64,000 nt of DNA from Promethearchaeota archaeon (GCA_019058295.1 JAHPZI010000015.1:44679-108678), one strand, 5' to 3'. Shown: positions 1-11,045, numbered from the stretch's first letter. Made by a program: numbers and translations. Notes: generated from the sequence alone by a model not told the origin.

Positions 1-14
1 ATAAATATAAAGAA

Positions 15-3000
15 TTATTTAATTATTTTTGCTCCACATCGAGTACAGAAATTTTTGCATAACTTTAAATCTGCGCCACATATGGTGCAAAAATGAGGAG
101 ATTGTATTGGTTTACTTAGGGTTTGTGTCGACTGGGTCTCAGAGGGATATGTATGAAGTGTAGGTGGTAGTGTAGGGGATGTTATATCCCTTTCTGGCAA
201 TTTTCCTTTTTTCTTAACAATTTTAATAATTATAAAAGTTCCTGCAACTCCTGCTCCAATGAGAACTGCCGAAATCATAATTAGACTTACCATATCCATA
301 TCATCTCCGTCATCGTCTCCCCCTCCTCCACCTCCTCCTCCACCTCCACTTGGAGTTCTATCACTTCCAGTATCGGTTAATGATACTTTATAACCTAAAA
401 CTCTGATATCGTCTATTAACCATCCTCTATAATCATTGTCATATTCGTCCCATGTTTCAAAATAAAACATTAATTGAATTAGTCCCATATCAATTAAATC
501 GCTTATATCAATAACCAAATTTTCCCATGGATCAATATTACTCCAATTGAAATATCTCATATAATAATAACCAGTTTCAAAGGAATAAATATAGAGATAG
601 GAGGTATCTGAGAATTGATCAGTTTCTCTCCAATGATAAAAATCTAAAAATACATATTCATAGCCAGATATGTTAAATGGAATACTTCTTATTTCTCCAT
701 ATACTGCATTTCCCGTATCATAATTTCCTGTTTCTTCATCTCCAAACCACATCGAATGCGTAGGAGAATGACATGGATAGGGCCATAAACTTCCAGTATC
801 AGTTAAGTGCCAAAGTCCCGAAATTAAGTCCCATTTTGAGAGATCATTCTCAAAATTATCTTCGAAAAGAATATCAGGTCCTATTACTTTTGGTCCTAAA
901 AGTGGACCAAGAGAACTTGATCTTTCAGTATCAGAACAAGCAAACGAGTAACTATATGTTCCTACTTCAGGTAAAGTGATACTATAAATGTATAAACATC
1001 CATCCATGTAATTGTTATCCAAAGGATCTTGTTTAATCATCAAGAATATCATATGATTTATTGTTAGGGTCACATATTCAGCTAGATTATTATCTGCATC
1101 TGTGTAAATTACAGAAAATTCAAAATAAGTAAAGTTTAGATAACCAATATCAGGATCAACATTACCACTGGTCAAGACAGGAGCATTAATATTACCTCCA
1201 TCAAAAACCGATGGACCAATAATAAGCTTGGTTGTATTAGTAAAGAGCCCATCAAAACAATAAAAGAAATACTCATAAATTCCAGGCTGTAAATAAATCA
1301 ATGATTGATACATACACCCATCTGTATAATCATCGTCTAGTAGATTTTGTTTTTCCATTGGAAATGCTGTTCCATTAATTACAACATTGATACCATAAGG
1401 TCGATTATTGTCTTGATCTGTATATAACACACTAAAGGCAAATTCTGTGGTTTGAAATCCTGATGATGGAGAAAGAAATTCATCTGTTAATTTTGGAGCA
1501 TAATCATTTATAATAATATCAAATTCAATATTAGAATCTACGAATGTAAAAGTGTAATCATTAAGATATCCCATAATATCTTCCCAGTAAAATGTTCCAT
1601 CTAAAAGAATTCCTGTGCTTTTTTCATACCAAGCAATTCCAGGGGTTTCCAAATCTTCAAGTACCCAAACCTCAACAGGTCCCACTCCAGGCAGATTATA
1701 TAATAGTTCACTTGTTATTTGGAAATCATGGTCACCAATACCATCAACAGTTATCGGGATTATATCATTGAGCTCAACATCTGTATGAATCCAAGCAGGC
1801 GTATGTGATCCATCAACGAAAGCAAGAGAGCCATAACAATCTTCGATAATTCTCGTCTGTTTATCAATATCCCAGTAACTTTTACCATAAAAATCTTTCT
1901 CCCATTCTACATTGTAAATTTCACCTGATTCATGAGAATATCTGAAACTTGAAGGAACATCTGGTTGACCCCAAATGCTGAATAAATGGTTAATATAAAG
2001 ACCATCGAATATTCCAATCATTTTTTCCACAGTTGGTCCAGAATAAGGTCCATCGATATCAGTAGACTTGCCATCAAAACAGTTGAAAATGTAACTAAAA
2101 GTTCCGATTTCATTGAAGATAATATCATATATATAAATACAGCCATCCATGTAATTATTATCCATATAATCTAGTTTTACCATAGGATAAGTCACTGAAT
2201 TTATCGTTACATTGATATCCTTTGGAGCGTTATTGTCTGCATCTGTATATATTACTGAGTATCGAAAAACCGTAAGACCTTTATAACCATTATTGGGATT
2301 AACTTCTCCATTACTCAGTAAAGGAGGATTATCATTACTTTTTTCTAAAACTGTTAGATCGGTATATTTCTTAGTGTAATTAGAGTATAAATAATCTGTA
2401 CAATTGAATGAATACTCATAACTTCCCGGTTGTAAATATGTTGAAAATTGATAAATGCACCCATCAGTATAATCATCATCAAATTGATTTTGTTTTTGCA
2501 TTGGATAAACAGTGTCATTGATTATTAAATTGACATAAAAGGGAAAATTATTGTCTTGATCAGAATAATTAACTTTAAATGTAAACTCAGTCATTTGGTC
2601 TCCAGATGTGGGATCCAAATCAACATCAGTTAATTGAGGCTCATAATTATTCTCGAAACAAGTAAAATATATTGAGAAATCATCAGTCGTATCCGTCAAG
2701 CCCTGATAATTATTGTAAAACCGTGTATCAACGCCTAAATTTAAACCGCAAGTATAACCATAATAAGAGTCTATGTATGAAATATAATCATAATTAAAAA
2801 TTATTTCCCCTGATTCAAATAAAACTACTTGGAATGTTCCAACTCTCTCTCCATAATAATGATCCATGTCAACCCATGATACAACCCAAAAATCTTCAAA
2901 TGATTGAACATAAATCTCACCGCTTCCCCACTCAGGATCGAGATCCGCCCAATGAGGTGCAATTAAAAAGTGAGTGCTAGGATCTGCTGAAGGTATTGGT

Positions 3001-5897
3001 GGAGGAATATATTCATCAGGACTAGAATCAGCAAAACTAAGATATCCATTAGACCCTACATATATAGTGGAAAAATTGTGTTTATAGAATTCAAATTCAA
3101 ATGGTAAAGTTTGTGCGGAATATCCATCATCAGATAAGAATAATTCCGTACCTCCTGAGGCATCGATCCAGTTATATGGAAAGTCGATTAACATCATATA
3201 TTGGTGGAAACTCGTTACATGCGGTCCTATATAAGGTCCATCTGAACCTAGAAAATCACCATCAGAGCATGTAAAGGAATAAGAGTAGACTCCTGGATCA
3301 TCTAATAATGTGCTATAAATATATAAACAACCATCCGTGTAGTTATTATCCGTGTAATCTTGTTTATTCATTGGAAAAATATCTGAATTTATTGTCACAT
3401 TTACATACTTAGGAGCAAAGTTTTCAACATCTGAATATAAAACGGTATATTCAAATAACGTTGTTCCATTCACACCTCTATTAGGATTAACCTTTCCATT
3501 ACTCAAATCTGGAGCAAGACTATTAGTACCTTTAGAAACCGTAAGATCTGTGTGAGTCTTTGTAAAGTTTATATATTTCCCATCAGAACTTTTAAAATAA
3601 TAATTATAATCTCCTGGTTGTAAATATGTCTGAAACTCATAAAAACAACCATCCATGTAATTATTATCATCTGAATCTTGTTTTTCCATAGGATAAGACG
3701 TTTCATTAATTAAAACATTGATATATGCAGGAGGATTATCATCAGCATCAGTGTATTCTACATTAAAAGTTAAGAGTGTAGTTTGATCTCCCGATGTGGG
3801 TGAAACTGATTCCGATGTTAGTTTTGGTTCAAAGAAATTAGGTTGAGCCATAAGAGTCGCTGTAGGATCACCAAATAGATTAATTTGATAATAGCACCAT
3901 CTCATTGCTTCCTGAGAAATATAATTAATATTATCTTCCTTAGAATCCTGATTTGCTGGCCCAATTTGAATAATGTTTTCTTTAAAAATTGCATCGAAAA
4001 ATTGCCGATCGTAGTATTGAGACGCACCATCAGTACCGTAAGGATCTCCCCATCCATACCTGCTGTTTCCAATAAATGCAAAAGAACCATTTTCCATATT
4101 TACGAGATGTTCTACTATACAATCATAATCGTTATACATCATATAAGGATCTCTATTATCAAACGCCCCATCATAACAACCTTGGCTGTAGCCAAAAAAA
4201 TATTTATCATTTTTAAGGTTATCAACATCATCATTATACATTTTTAGAACATAATCATTTGCTGCATGTCCTAGATGATTTATTATGTGGTATCCTTGTT
4301 CTATAAGATCTATAATATCATATTTATCCCATCTATCAGGATCGATATCACGATCATATATTGTATCTACCGTGAAATCAGTTCCGTTAAAACCAGAAGT
4401 TGAATAACCATTTGTGTTGGAACCATCTTTTATCTCATCTTTATAATCCGAACCCCACACAGGCCAATAAAGATCTTCTCCAGCCATTAATGCCTTTGAT
4501 AAATAGGGATCATTAATCATTTCATGAATAAGTGTTTTCCTAACAAAATTTGCAACTTCTTCCTCGGAATCAACAGGTGCTCTTCCTACATACACTTCAG
4601 CATAGAGATCTTCTTCACCAGGCTCCCCCCAATATCCATCTTCGTCATCATTCCAGGTTCCATCTAATCCAGCATAATATAAATCAGAAGGGATATTACT
4701 ATCAACATCACCATAAGCAGTTGCATATAGCCCTCTTGAGGGAACAATTGGACTCTCACTTTCGCCACCTAAATTTGCACCATCTCCATCACCTCCAAGA
4801 AGGATATATTGTGTACCCCAATCATTATATGCATCAATGATAAAATTCCGTATCTTTTCTTGATTGTCATCACCAAGATAATTAGCGTAAATATATTCGA
4901 CTGTAGTTATATTTGTGGTAATACCGAGTGATTCTTTATAATCAGCGAGGTCTTGAAAAGTAAAAGCTTCATTTGAGTTCTTTAGAGCCTCATTTGTTAT
5001 GATGACATAATCGTATGAGGCAGGTGGTAAACTTAGAGGTGATATTGGAGAATTTTCAAGATTTTTGTTTGAAATATATGTGTCAACGAGTTCTGGATTA
5101 TCCACAGTTTCTAAGACATGTTTTTCGTCTCCTTCTCTACCTTTGAATAATGAATTACAATTCATATTTTCAACCAAATTTACTTGAACTATAAAATCTT
5201 TAAAGTAAATAATTTTACCAGAATATGGAATATATTTCACTGGATAAATATTTAAGATCAGAATTCGATAACCTTTTAATTCATATACTCCCACTATTGA
5301 ATAAGGTTTATCTGGATGAGGATGTCTAGATTGATAAATTACCTCATCAATAGTAAACTCAGGTATTGTATCTATACCAATTCGAATCTGTGCTTGAGCA
5401 GGTTCAATTTTATAATTACCTTCTAATATGTGTTCTTGACCAGAAATGACACTAACTTCATTTAAATCTTTTCCATAAGGTAATAATAACTTTAAAGTTT
5501 TAATTGGAAGTTTTGGATACCCTACTTGTCCAATATTTTCACAGTCATCCATGTATACTCTTTTATAAATGTCACCATTAGGGTATTGGATATCTTCTAC
5601 TTTTACATCTGATAAGGATAACTTAATTTCAATTTTATCTCCATCTAAACTCTTTTTTCCTTGATTTTTGGTTATCCAGGCATTCTCAATTTCACTCTCT
5701 TTTTGCCCGATTTCTCCCATGTTTGAGTTATATTGCTCAGATTCAAGAATAATATTCTCATCTAATTGGTTTTCAGTATTATGATCATCCTCATTGGTTG
5801 GAACTTGAGGAATAATAAAATTAGTATTTAATGATACTACAATAAACAATGACGAGATAATTAAAACTCGAAGTACCTTCGAATTCGATATATTCAT
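15..5897 (-). CDS. Giant surface gingipain-like (C25) cysteine peptidase with Ig-like repeats, membrane anchor and C-terminal zinc ribbon
   Basis: Likely secreted, membrane-anchored caspase-fold peptidase of about 1960 residues. I chose the ATG at 5897, because the signal-like segment (KVLRVLIISSLFIVVSL) follows it directly; an in-frame ATG at 5951 would add 18 residues. A C25 domain lies at about residues 295-690, with a candidate catalytic His in INHLGHA (about 544) and Cys in SQGCYDG (about 574). Six beta-sandwich repeats follow, alternating two types, each with a PMxKQ...DDxYxDGC-like core. They are interrupted by a NIDO-like domain (VGSNGYLSF) and another beta insert. Next come a jelly-roll (MAM-like) domain, a Gly/Asp-rich spacer, one membrane helix (VSLIMISAVLIGAGVAGTFI) and a short cytoplasmic tail ending in two CxxC pairs. 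The domains are seen; substrate and maturation are unknown. Confidence 0.85.
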   Translation of the reverse strand: MNISNSKVLRVLIISSLFIVVSLNTNFIIPQVPTNEDDHNTENQLDENIILESEQYNSNMGEIGQKESEIENAWITKNQGKKSLDGDKIEIKLSLSDVKVEDIQYPNGDIYKRVYMDDCENIGQVGYPKLPIKTLKLLLPYGKDLNEVSVISGQEHILEGNYKIEPAQAQIRIGIDTIPEFTIDEVIYQSRHPHPDKPYSIVGVYELKGYRILILNIYPVKYIPYSGKIIYFKDFIVQVNLVENMNCNSLFKGREGDEKHVLETVDNPELVDTYISNKNLENSPISPLSLPPASYDYVIITNEALKNSNEAFTFQDLADYKESLGITTNITTVEYIYANYLGDDNQEKIRNFIIDAYNDWGTQYILLGGDGDGANLGGESESPIVPSRGLYATAYGDVDSNIPSDLYYAGLDGTWNDDEDGYWGEPGEEDLYAEVYVGRAPVDSEEEVANFVRKTLIHEMINDPYLSKALMAGEDLYWPVWGSDYKDEIKDGSNTNGYSTSGFNGTDFTVDTIYDRDIDPDRWDKYDIIDLIEQGYHIINHLGHAANDYVLKMYNDDVDNLKNDKYFFGYSQGCYDGAFDNRDPYMMYNDYDCIVEHLVNMENGSFAFIGNSRYGWGDPYGTDGASQYYDRQFFDAIFKENIIQIGPANQDSKEDNINYISQEAMRWCYYQINLFGDPTATLMAQPNFFEPKLTSESVSPTSGDQTTLLTFNVEYTDADDNPPAYINVLINETSYPMEKQDSDDNNYMDGCFYEFQTYLQPGDYNYYFKSSDGKYINFTKTHTDLTVSKGTNSLAPDLSNGKVNPNRGVNGTTLFEYTVLYSDVENFAPKYVNVTINSDIFPMNKQDYTDNNYTDGCLYIYSTLLDDPGVYSYSFTCSDGDFLGSDGPYIGPHVTSFHQYMMLIDFPYNWIDASGGTELFLSDDGYSAQTLPFEFEFYKHNFSTIYVGSNGYLSFADSSPDEYIPPPIPSADPSTHFLIAPHWADLDPEWGSGEIYVQSFEDFWVVSWVDMDHYYGERVGTFQVVLFESGEIIFNYDYISYIDSYYGYTCGLNLGVDTRFYNNYQGLTDTTDDFSIYFTCFENNYEPQLTDVDLDPTSGDQMTEFTFKVNYSDQDNNFPFYVNLIINDTVYPMQKQNQFDDDYTDGCIYQFSTYLQPGSYEYSFNCTDYLYSNYTKKYTDLTVLEKSNDNPPLLSNGEVNPNNGYKGLTVFRYSVIYTDADNNAPKDINVTINSVTYPMVKLDYMDNNYMDGCIYIYDIIFNEIGTFSYIFNCFDGKSTDIDGPYSGPTVEKMIGIFDGLYINHLFSIWGQPDVPSSFRYSHESGEIYNVEWEKDFYGKSYWDIDKQTRIIEDCYGSLAFVDGSHTPAWIHTDVELNDIIPITVDGIGDHDFQITSELLYNLPGVGPVEVWVLEDLETPGIAWYEKSTGILLDGTFYWEDIMGYLNDYTFTFVDSNIEFDIIINDYAPKLTDEFLSPSSGFQTTEFAFSVLYTDQDNNRPYGINVVINGTAFPMEKQNLLDDDYTDGCMYQSLIYLQPGIYEYFFYCFDGLFTNTTKLIIGPSVFDGGNINAPVLTSGNVDPDIGYLNFTYFEFSVIYTDADNNLAEYVTLTINHMIFLMIKQDPLDNNYMDGCLYIYSITLPEVGTYSYSFACSDTERSSSLGPLLGPKVIGPDILFEDNFENDLSKWDLISGLWHLTDTGSLWPYPCHSPTHSMWFGDEETGNYDTGNAVYGEIRSIPFNISGYEYVFLDFYHWRETDQFSDTSYLYIYSFETGYYYMRYFNWSNIDPWENLVIDISDLIDMGLIQLMFYFETWDEYDNDYRGWLIDDIRVLGYKVSLTDTGSDRTPSGGGGGGGGGGDDDGDDMDMVSLIMISAVLIGAGVAGTFIIIKIVKKKGKLPERDITSPTLPPTLHTYPSETQSTQTLSKPIQSPHFCTICGADLKLCKNFCTRCGAKIIK

Positions 5898-5993
5898 TGA
5901 GATCTTTGCTTTTTTATTTAAAAATAATTGAATATCATGTAAATATATCATAAGATCTTTTTATATCTTTGTAAAAAATATTGATGGCAATAG

Positions 5994-6119
5994 GTACTGA
6001 TTAATACAGTGGAAAAAATCCATAAAGCAGGTATAGAATATCCTTTACCATACCAAATTTCAACACCAGAGTTCTTTGTTAAATTAAAAAATCAATTAGA
6101 TAAGGCTAAAAAAGATTGA
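5994..6119 (+). pseudogene. Possible remnant or mini-ORF of about 36-41 codons
   Basis: A short open frame encodes a protein-like string ending in STPEFFVKLKNQLDKAKKD, reachable from a GTG at 6009. It has no clear ribosome-binding site and sits between two genes on the other strand. It could be the tail of a decayed gene or chance. I do not recognise the family. Confidence 0.2.
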
Positions 6120-6197
6120 ATAATTAGTGTTGTTTCCTTTTTTTAACATTTTATAAAATAACTCAAGATAAACCTTATAAAACGCTGATCAACGAAA

Positions 6198-6563
6198 TCA
6201 ATCGTTAAAATCGCCCAAATCTCTAAAATGTGAAATGTCGCCAGCTAAGGCTTTATTACAAATGTCAATAATCTTTTCGACAATATTATCCAAAACATTC
6301 CAAACTTTTATATAATTATCTTTATCCTGAAATTTCAAATCAATTTTTTGAGATTCATCGTCAATATAGATTTCCATGGCAATATCTTCATTTAATCCAC
6401 CAAACATCCTTAACATATCTTTAAATTCAATTTCAGATGCGAAAGTACCTTTTAACTTTTCGTCACTTTTTACGATTATGCTAATTACCATATCTTTCTC
6501 ATTTGCTTTAATTCGTACTTTATCTTCAAATAATGCTTTTGCGTCTGCCACAAATTTTTCCAT
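6198..6563 (-). CDS. Conserved-looking hypothetical protein, 121 aa
   Basis: Small soluble acidic protein of unknown function. It begins MEKFVADAKALFEDKVR, continues with an amphipathic alpha/beta pattern and ends in a long helix (NVLDNIVEKIIDICNKAL). No cysteines form a metal site and there is no signal peptide or membrane helix. It lies just downstream of the CocE-type hydrolase on the same strand (about 50 bp), so the two may be co-transcribed. No family recognised. Confidence 0.6.
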   Translation of the reverse strand: MEKFVADAKALFEDKVRIKANEKDMVISIIVKSDEKLKGTFASEIEFKDMLRMFGGLNEDIAMEIYIDDESQKIDLKFQDKDNYIKVWNVLDNIVEKIIDICNKALAGDISHFRDLGDFND

Positions 6564-6612
6564 TTTTATCTACTCATGATATATTTTTTTTTATTGTTTT
6601 TTACTATTTTCA

Positions 6613-8448
6613 TTATTTATTTTTCCTAGGAATAACAGGAAGGTCTATATACGATGCATGAGACTCATTTCGAGATATTGTGATCGTTGGCTTACCTTCA
6701 CCTTCATCGGGATATTGTTTGAAGGTATCTTTATCTGCTCCAGCAATAGCGATTCTTAATCTATTACCTTTTGGAATAAGAGCAGAGGTTGCACGAGTTC
6801 CAAATTTCACTTCCATTATTTCGCCGGGTACGACTGGTAGGGAGTCTTTTTTCTTAAAAGAGTGATAAGGGATCAAAGTCTTGTAGGGAGGTTGCTCTGA
6901 CGATATTTTTCGATGAATTAAACGTAAATTTCCATCGGTAATAAAAAATACGTTTCCACTTTCATCCACGGTCTCTAAATATGCATGAATCGCTCCATCT
7001 TCGTGTGTGGAAGATAAGAATAATGCTATAATAGGATGTCCCGTGATCTCCATATTTTCCTTAAGTGGAGGACTTGTATAAGTTAATAATTTCTTATCTG
7101 CTTTAGTTCTATTTGAATAATCTATTGGTAACCCTAGCAGGGTCCACCACCTATTGAATCTACCTGTTGTTGCTCTAAAATTAACCTTGTAATTATCTTC
7201 CCCTATTTTTTCTTCAGGTTTGGATGTTGATAAGGAGTTATTTTCTGTTAAATACCATCTTTGCCTTTTCTGCCCATTGGGGGGCCAAATTTGTGTCTTT
7301 TTCCACTTTTCTTCTCCCATTGTATAGTAATAAAGTGTTTTACCTTTAATTCCTTCACCATATAAAATTTTATTAAAATAATCAATCCATTTAGTAATGC
7401 GTTCTTCAGGGGTGGGAGACACTTCAACTTTACTTGGATTTAATGAATTGCCAATGTACATTCCTCCATGATTCCAGTCACCAATTATACATATTTGAGG
7501 ATTTTCCAAGTTAATGAAGCGATTAATAGCAGCATCAATATACCCAGAATCCAGCCATGAAATCCAACTTATAATAGGTATATTTGATTTTTCAAGCTCT
7601 TTTTTATAATGGAAAATGGAAAAATCATCTATTTTTGTTCCATCAGGGAGAATCTCATCCCTAAAATCTCTATCCTTAGTATGGTCGGATACATATTCAT
7701 TGGTTGAATGCTGTTTTACAGCTTCATTTAGTTGACTTAGAGCATTATCATTATCTACTGGTTTAACGCCTTTCATGATAAGCCATAAGATCGGCATTAA
7801 TTGTTTAAATGGTTTTGCATTATTGTTATCAAGTTGTTTTCCGAGAAAAGACCAAATTTGCATGAATGCTGAATCATAACAACCTCCAGGAAAAGCAACA
7901 TCGGTATATGGATCCCAAAAACCATGTCCTGGCATAACAGCCTTCACAGCAGGATGATTATTCACTCCAAGCAATTCTGCTGTTGTTCCTGGATAGGAAA
8001 TACCGTTAGACACTATATTCCCGTCTGACCACGGTTGACTAATGATCCAATCGGCAATATCTGCTCCATCTTTAATTTCTTCTTTAGAAAAGGGGAAAGA
8101 TCTGGTCCCATAAGATGCACCACAACCTCTCACATCGATGTAGACTATTGCGTAACCATGATTTGTAAATATTCTAGGAGTGGGTAAATTTATTAAAGTT
8201 TCTTTAAATATCCATCTAAAAGGTATACGAAGCTCAGCCGCCCTCCAATAACGTGTTTGATATAATAATGTAGGTATTTTCTTTCCAGCAGATAATCCTT
8301 TTGGAATACAGATCGTAGAGGCAATCTTCACTCCATCACGCATCTTAATGTATTTTGAACTAACTGTATAATCCTCATAATGAATTTTAAGAGTGGCTTC
8401 ATCTAATACCTTAAAAGGATTATTTTCTGAATTATGAATAGCAACCAT
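6613..8448 (-). CDS. CocE/NonD family alpha/beta hydrolase (X-Pro dipeptidyl-peptidase S15 type)
   Basis: A 611-residue hydrolase with the two-part layout of CocE and PepX enzymes. The N-terminal alpha/beta hydrolase domain opens with a YIKMRDGVKIAS strand and has YIDVRGCGASYG before the nucleophile elbow NGISYPG (Ser about 151). An acidic residue in SWLDSGYID and His in GDWNHGG complete a plausible triad. The C-terminal jelly-roll domain (from about residue 430) ends with RATSALIPKGNRLRIAIAGAD, typical of PepX_C. There is no signal peptide, so the enzyme is probably cytoplasmic. The family cleaves esters, amides or X-Pro peptides; the substrate cannot be read from sequence. Confidence 0.88.
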   Translation of the reverse strand: MVAIHNSENNPFKVLDEATLKIHYEDYTVSSKYIKMRDGVKIASTICIPKGLSAGKKIPTLLYQTRYWRAAELRIPFRWIFKETLINLPTPRIFTNHGYAIVYIDVRGCGASYGTRSFPFSKEEIKDGADIADWIISQPWSDGNIVSNGISYPGTTAELLGVNNHPAVKAVMPGHGFWDPYTDVAFPGGCYDSAFMQIWSFLGKQLDNNNAKPFKQLMPILWLIMKGVKPVDNDNALSQLNEAVKQHSTNEYVSDHTKDRDFRDEILPDGTKIDDFSIFHYKKELEKSNIPIISWISWLDSGYIDAAINRFINLENPQICIIGDWNHGGMYIGNSLNPSKVEVSPTPEERITKWIDYFNKILYGEGIKGKTLYYYTMGEEKWKKTQIWPPNGQKRQRWYLTENNSLSTSKPEEKIGEDNYKVNFRATTGRFNRWWTLLGLPIDYSNRTKADKKLLTYTSPPLKENMEITGHPIIALFLSSTHEDGAIHAYLETVDESGNVFFITDGNLRLIHRKISSEQPPYKTLIPYHSFKKKDSLPVVPGEIMEVKFGTRATSALIPKGNRLRIAIAGADKDTFKQYPDEGEGKPTITISRNESHASYIDLPVIPRKNK

Positions 8449-8570
8449 CTTTTTTTCATTTCTTTTTAAATTAATTATTATATGTGTAAAAGTTATTTAT
8501 ATAGTTATAATCTTAATATGCTCTTTTAAAAAAAAATCTTTTTTAGCAATAAAGGTATTTTAAAATTACT

Positions 8571-11024
8571 ATGGTAAGTGAAAAACTACTTTATTTAGAT
8601 TCTAGTCAACCTATTGAAAAAAGAGTTGATGATCTAATTTCAAGAATGACAATAGAAGAAAAAGTTGCTCAACTCGGATCTCAATATGCTCCATCATTAA
8701 TGGAACGGACTGAACTATCTCATGATAAATTGAATAGATTAATGGGTAAAGGAATTGGCCAAATCACTAGAATTGGTGGCACTATGAATATAACCCCGGA
8801 AGAATCTGTTAAAATCGCAAATGGTATCCAAAAATTTTTAAAGGAGCAGACTCGCTTAGGAATTCCTGCTATTGTTCACGAAGAGTGTTTATGTGGGTAT
8901 ACAGCCAAAAATGCCACTGTATTCCCTCAAATTATTGGTGTGGCATCGACATGGGAACCAGAATTAGTAGAAGCTATGACAAGAAAAATCGGAGAACAGA
9001 TGCGTGTCGTTGGTGCTCATCAAGGATTATCTCCTGTTCTTGATATTGCGCGCGATCCTAGATGGGGTCGCACAGAAGAAACATTTGGGGAAGATCCTTA
9101 TCTTGTATCGCGGATGGGGGCAGCTTATGTAAAAGGTCTACAAGGAGTTTCTCTTCAAGCGGGTATAATTGCTACCGGTAAACATTTTTTAGGTTATGGA
9201 TATCCTCAAGGGGGCAGAAATTGGGGTCCATCGTTTATCCCTAAAAGAGAATTACATGAAGTATTCGCAAAACCATTTGAAGCTGCAATCCACGAATCTA
9301 ATATAGGTTCAATTATGAACTCTTATTCCGAAATTGATGGAATTCCTTGTGGAATTTCTCGTGAAATTCTGACCAATTTATTACGCAACAAACTTGGTTT
9401 TAAAGGTATGGTTGTTTCGGATTACGTTACAATTGAATTAAACTGTAAAATGCATCGAGTCGCTAAGAATACTACAGAGGCAGCTATCCTTGCGTTTAAT
9501 GCAGGTCTTGAAGTAGAGCTTCCAAGAACTGCTGGATTCGGGAGATCATTTGCCAAGGCTGTTAAAAAGGGAAAGGTTAGCGAAGAAGCGTTGAATCAAT
9601 CAGTTGCCCGTATATTAAAGAAAAAATTTGAACTTGGATTATTCGATAATCCATATGTTGACGATGATCAGAAAATACTCGCTAATGTCTTTAAGAATCC
9701 AGAGAATAAGATTTTAGCAAGCGAAATTGCTCGTAAATCCATAATATTATTAAAAAATGATGATAATCTTTTACCTCTTAACAAGGACTTAAAATCAATT
9801 GCTGTTATTGGTCCTAATGCTAATAGTGTTCGTAATTTACTAGGCGATTATACATATGTAAGTCAATTCGAAGCCACTGCGAGTAATGCTACAGGCGTAA
9901 GTGAGCTTGACGAGGAACAAGATGCTCTATTAAAACAATTATTTGATGATGAAGATCCGGACGCATTCACGAGGAATTCCTACGACATTAAAAGTATTTT
10001 AGAAGCAATAAAAGAAAAGGTTTCAAAAAACACGGAAGTCAATTACGCTAAAGGTTGCGAAATTCAAAGCGATGATAAAAATGGGTTTAAAGAGGCAATT
10101 GAATTGTCAAAAAAATCGGAAGTTGTGATTCTAGTAGTAGGGGAAAAAGCTGGATTGACAAGAGAATGTACGAGTGGAGAATCTCGCGATCGTTCTTCAT
10201 TAACTTTGCCTGGCGTACAAGAAGAATTGGTTCGGGAGATTTATGCAACAGGCACTTCAATCGTCTTGATTTTAATAAATGGACGGCCTCTCTCAATATC
10301 TTGGGAAAAAGAAAACATTCCCGCCATATTAGAAGCATGGTTACCTGGTGAAGAAGGTGGTGCTGCAGTTGCCGATGTTTTGTTTGGGGATTACAATCCT
10401 GGAGGAAAATTACCAATCTCTGTTCCTCGAAGTGTAGGGCAAATTCCAATTTATCATAACTGTAAACCTACTGGAGGAATTTCGGTATGGGCATGGAACT
10501 ATGTAGAAGAAAACACTACACCTTTATTTCCCTTTGGATATGGCCTAAGTTATACTCAATTTGAATATGATAATTTGGTAATAAATAAGCAAAATGTCGA
10601 CTCAAAAGGTACGGTGGAAATTTCTGTTGATGTTAAGAATGTTGGTAAAGTTCGCGGGGATGAAGTGGTACAATTATATTTACACGATAATGAAGCAACA
10701 GTTACGCGTCCTCTAGAAGAATTATTCGGATTTAAACGGGTAACCTTAGATCCTGAAGAAAAAGCTACAGTTATTTTCACAGTTTCAATGAAACAACTTG
10801 GATTTTATAACGAAAATATGGAATATATTGTAGAACCCGGGAATGTTAGCGTTTACATAGGGAGCATATTTGGGGATTTTGGACCTGAACTCTTGGAAAT
10901 GAAGGATCTTTTTGCTCAGAAAGATGTGAAACTGAAAGGTAAATTTAAAATTATAGGGGAAACTATAGATTTGAGTAAAGATAAGGAATTCTTTTCTAAA
11001 ATTGTTGTAAAAAAAAAGGAATAA
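8571..11024 (+). CDS. Glycoside hydrolase family 3 (beta-glucosidase/beta-xylosidase type)
   Basis: An 817-residue GH3 enzyme with all three usual domains. The TIM barrel (about 1-350) has DPRWGRTEETFGEDP (162-176), KHF (204-206) and the nucleophile Asp in MVVSDY (Asp about 284). The GH3 C-terminal sandwich domain includes GEKAGLTRE and LPGEEGG, and a C-terminal fibronectin III-like domain begins near PLFPFGYGLSYTQFEYD. No signal peptide is visible, so it probably acts inside the cell on imported oligosaccharides. Its start lies 122 bp from the divergent CocE gene. Removal of terminal beta-linked glucose or xylose is the family norm; exact specificity is inference. Confidence 0.93.
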   Translation: MVSEKLLYLDSSQPIEKRVDDLISRMTIEEKVAQLGSQYAPSLMERTELSHDKLNRLMGKGIGQITRIGGTMNITPEESVKIANGIQKFLKEQTRLGIPAIVHEECLCGYTAKNATVFPQIIGVASTWEPELVEAMTRKIGEQMRVVGAHQGLSPVLDIARDPRWGRTEETFGEDPYLVSRMGAAYVKGLQGVSLQAGIIATGKHFLGYGYPQGGRNWGPSFIPKRELHEVFAKPFEAAIHESNIGSIMNSYSEIDGIPCGISREILTNLLRNKLGFKGMVVSDYVTIELNCKMHRVAKNTTEAAILAFNAGLEVELPRTAGFGRSFAKAVKKGKVSEEALNQSVARILKKKFELGLFDNPYVDDDQKILANVFKNPENKILASEIARKSIILLKNDDNLLPLNKDLKSIAVIGPNANSVRNLLGDYTYVSQFEATASNATGVSELDEEQDALLKQLFDDEDPDAFTRNSYDIKSILEAIKEKVSKNTEVNYAKGCEIQSDDKNGFKEAIELSKKSEVVILVVGEKAGLTRECTSGESRDRSSLTLPGVQEELVREIYATGTSIVLILINGRPLSISWEKENIPAILEAWLPGEEGGAAVADVLFGDYNPGGKLPISVPRSVGQIPIYHNCKPTGGISVWAWNYVEENTTPLFPFGYGLSYTQFEYDNLVINKQNVDSKGTVEISVDVKNVGKVRGDEVVQLYLHDNEATVTRPLEELFGFKRVTLDPEEKATVIFTVSMKQLGFYNENMEYIVEPGNVSVYIGSIFGDFGPELLEMKDLFAQKDVKLKGKFKIIGETIDLSKDKEFFSKIVVKKKE

Positions 11025-11045
11025 AGAATTTTGTTAATTCTTATT

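Noticed and set aside
300..360. Low-complexity CTCCTCCTCC tract
   Set aside because: It is the Gly/Asp-rich spacer of the gingipain-like gene, not a separate repeat.
4550..4840. 96-codon His/Leu-rich plus-strand ORF inside the peptidase gene
   Set aside because: Shadow frame of the long real gene with unnatural composition.
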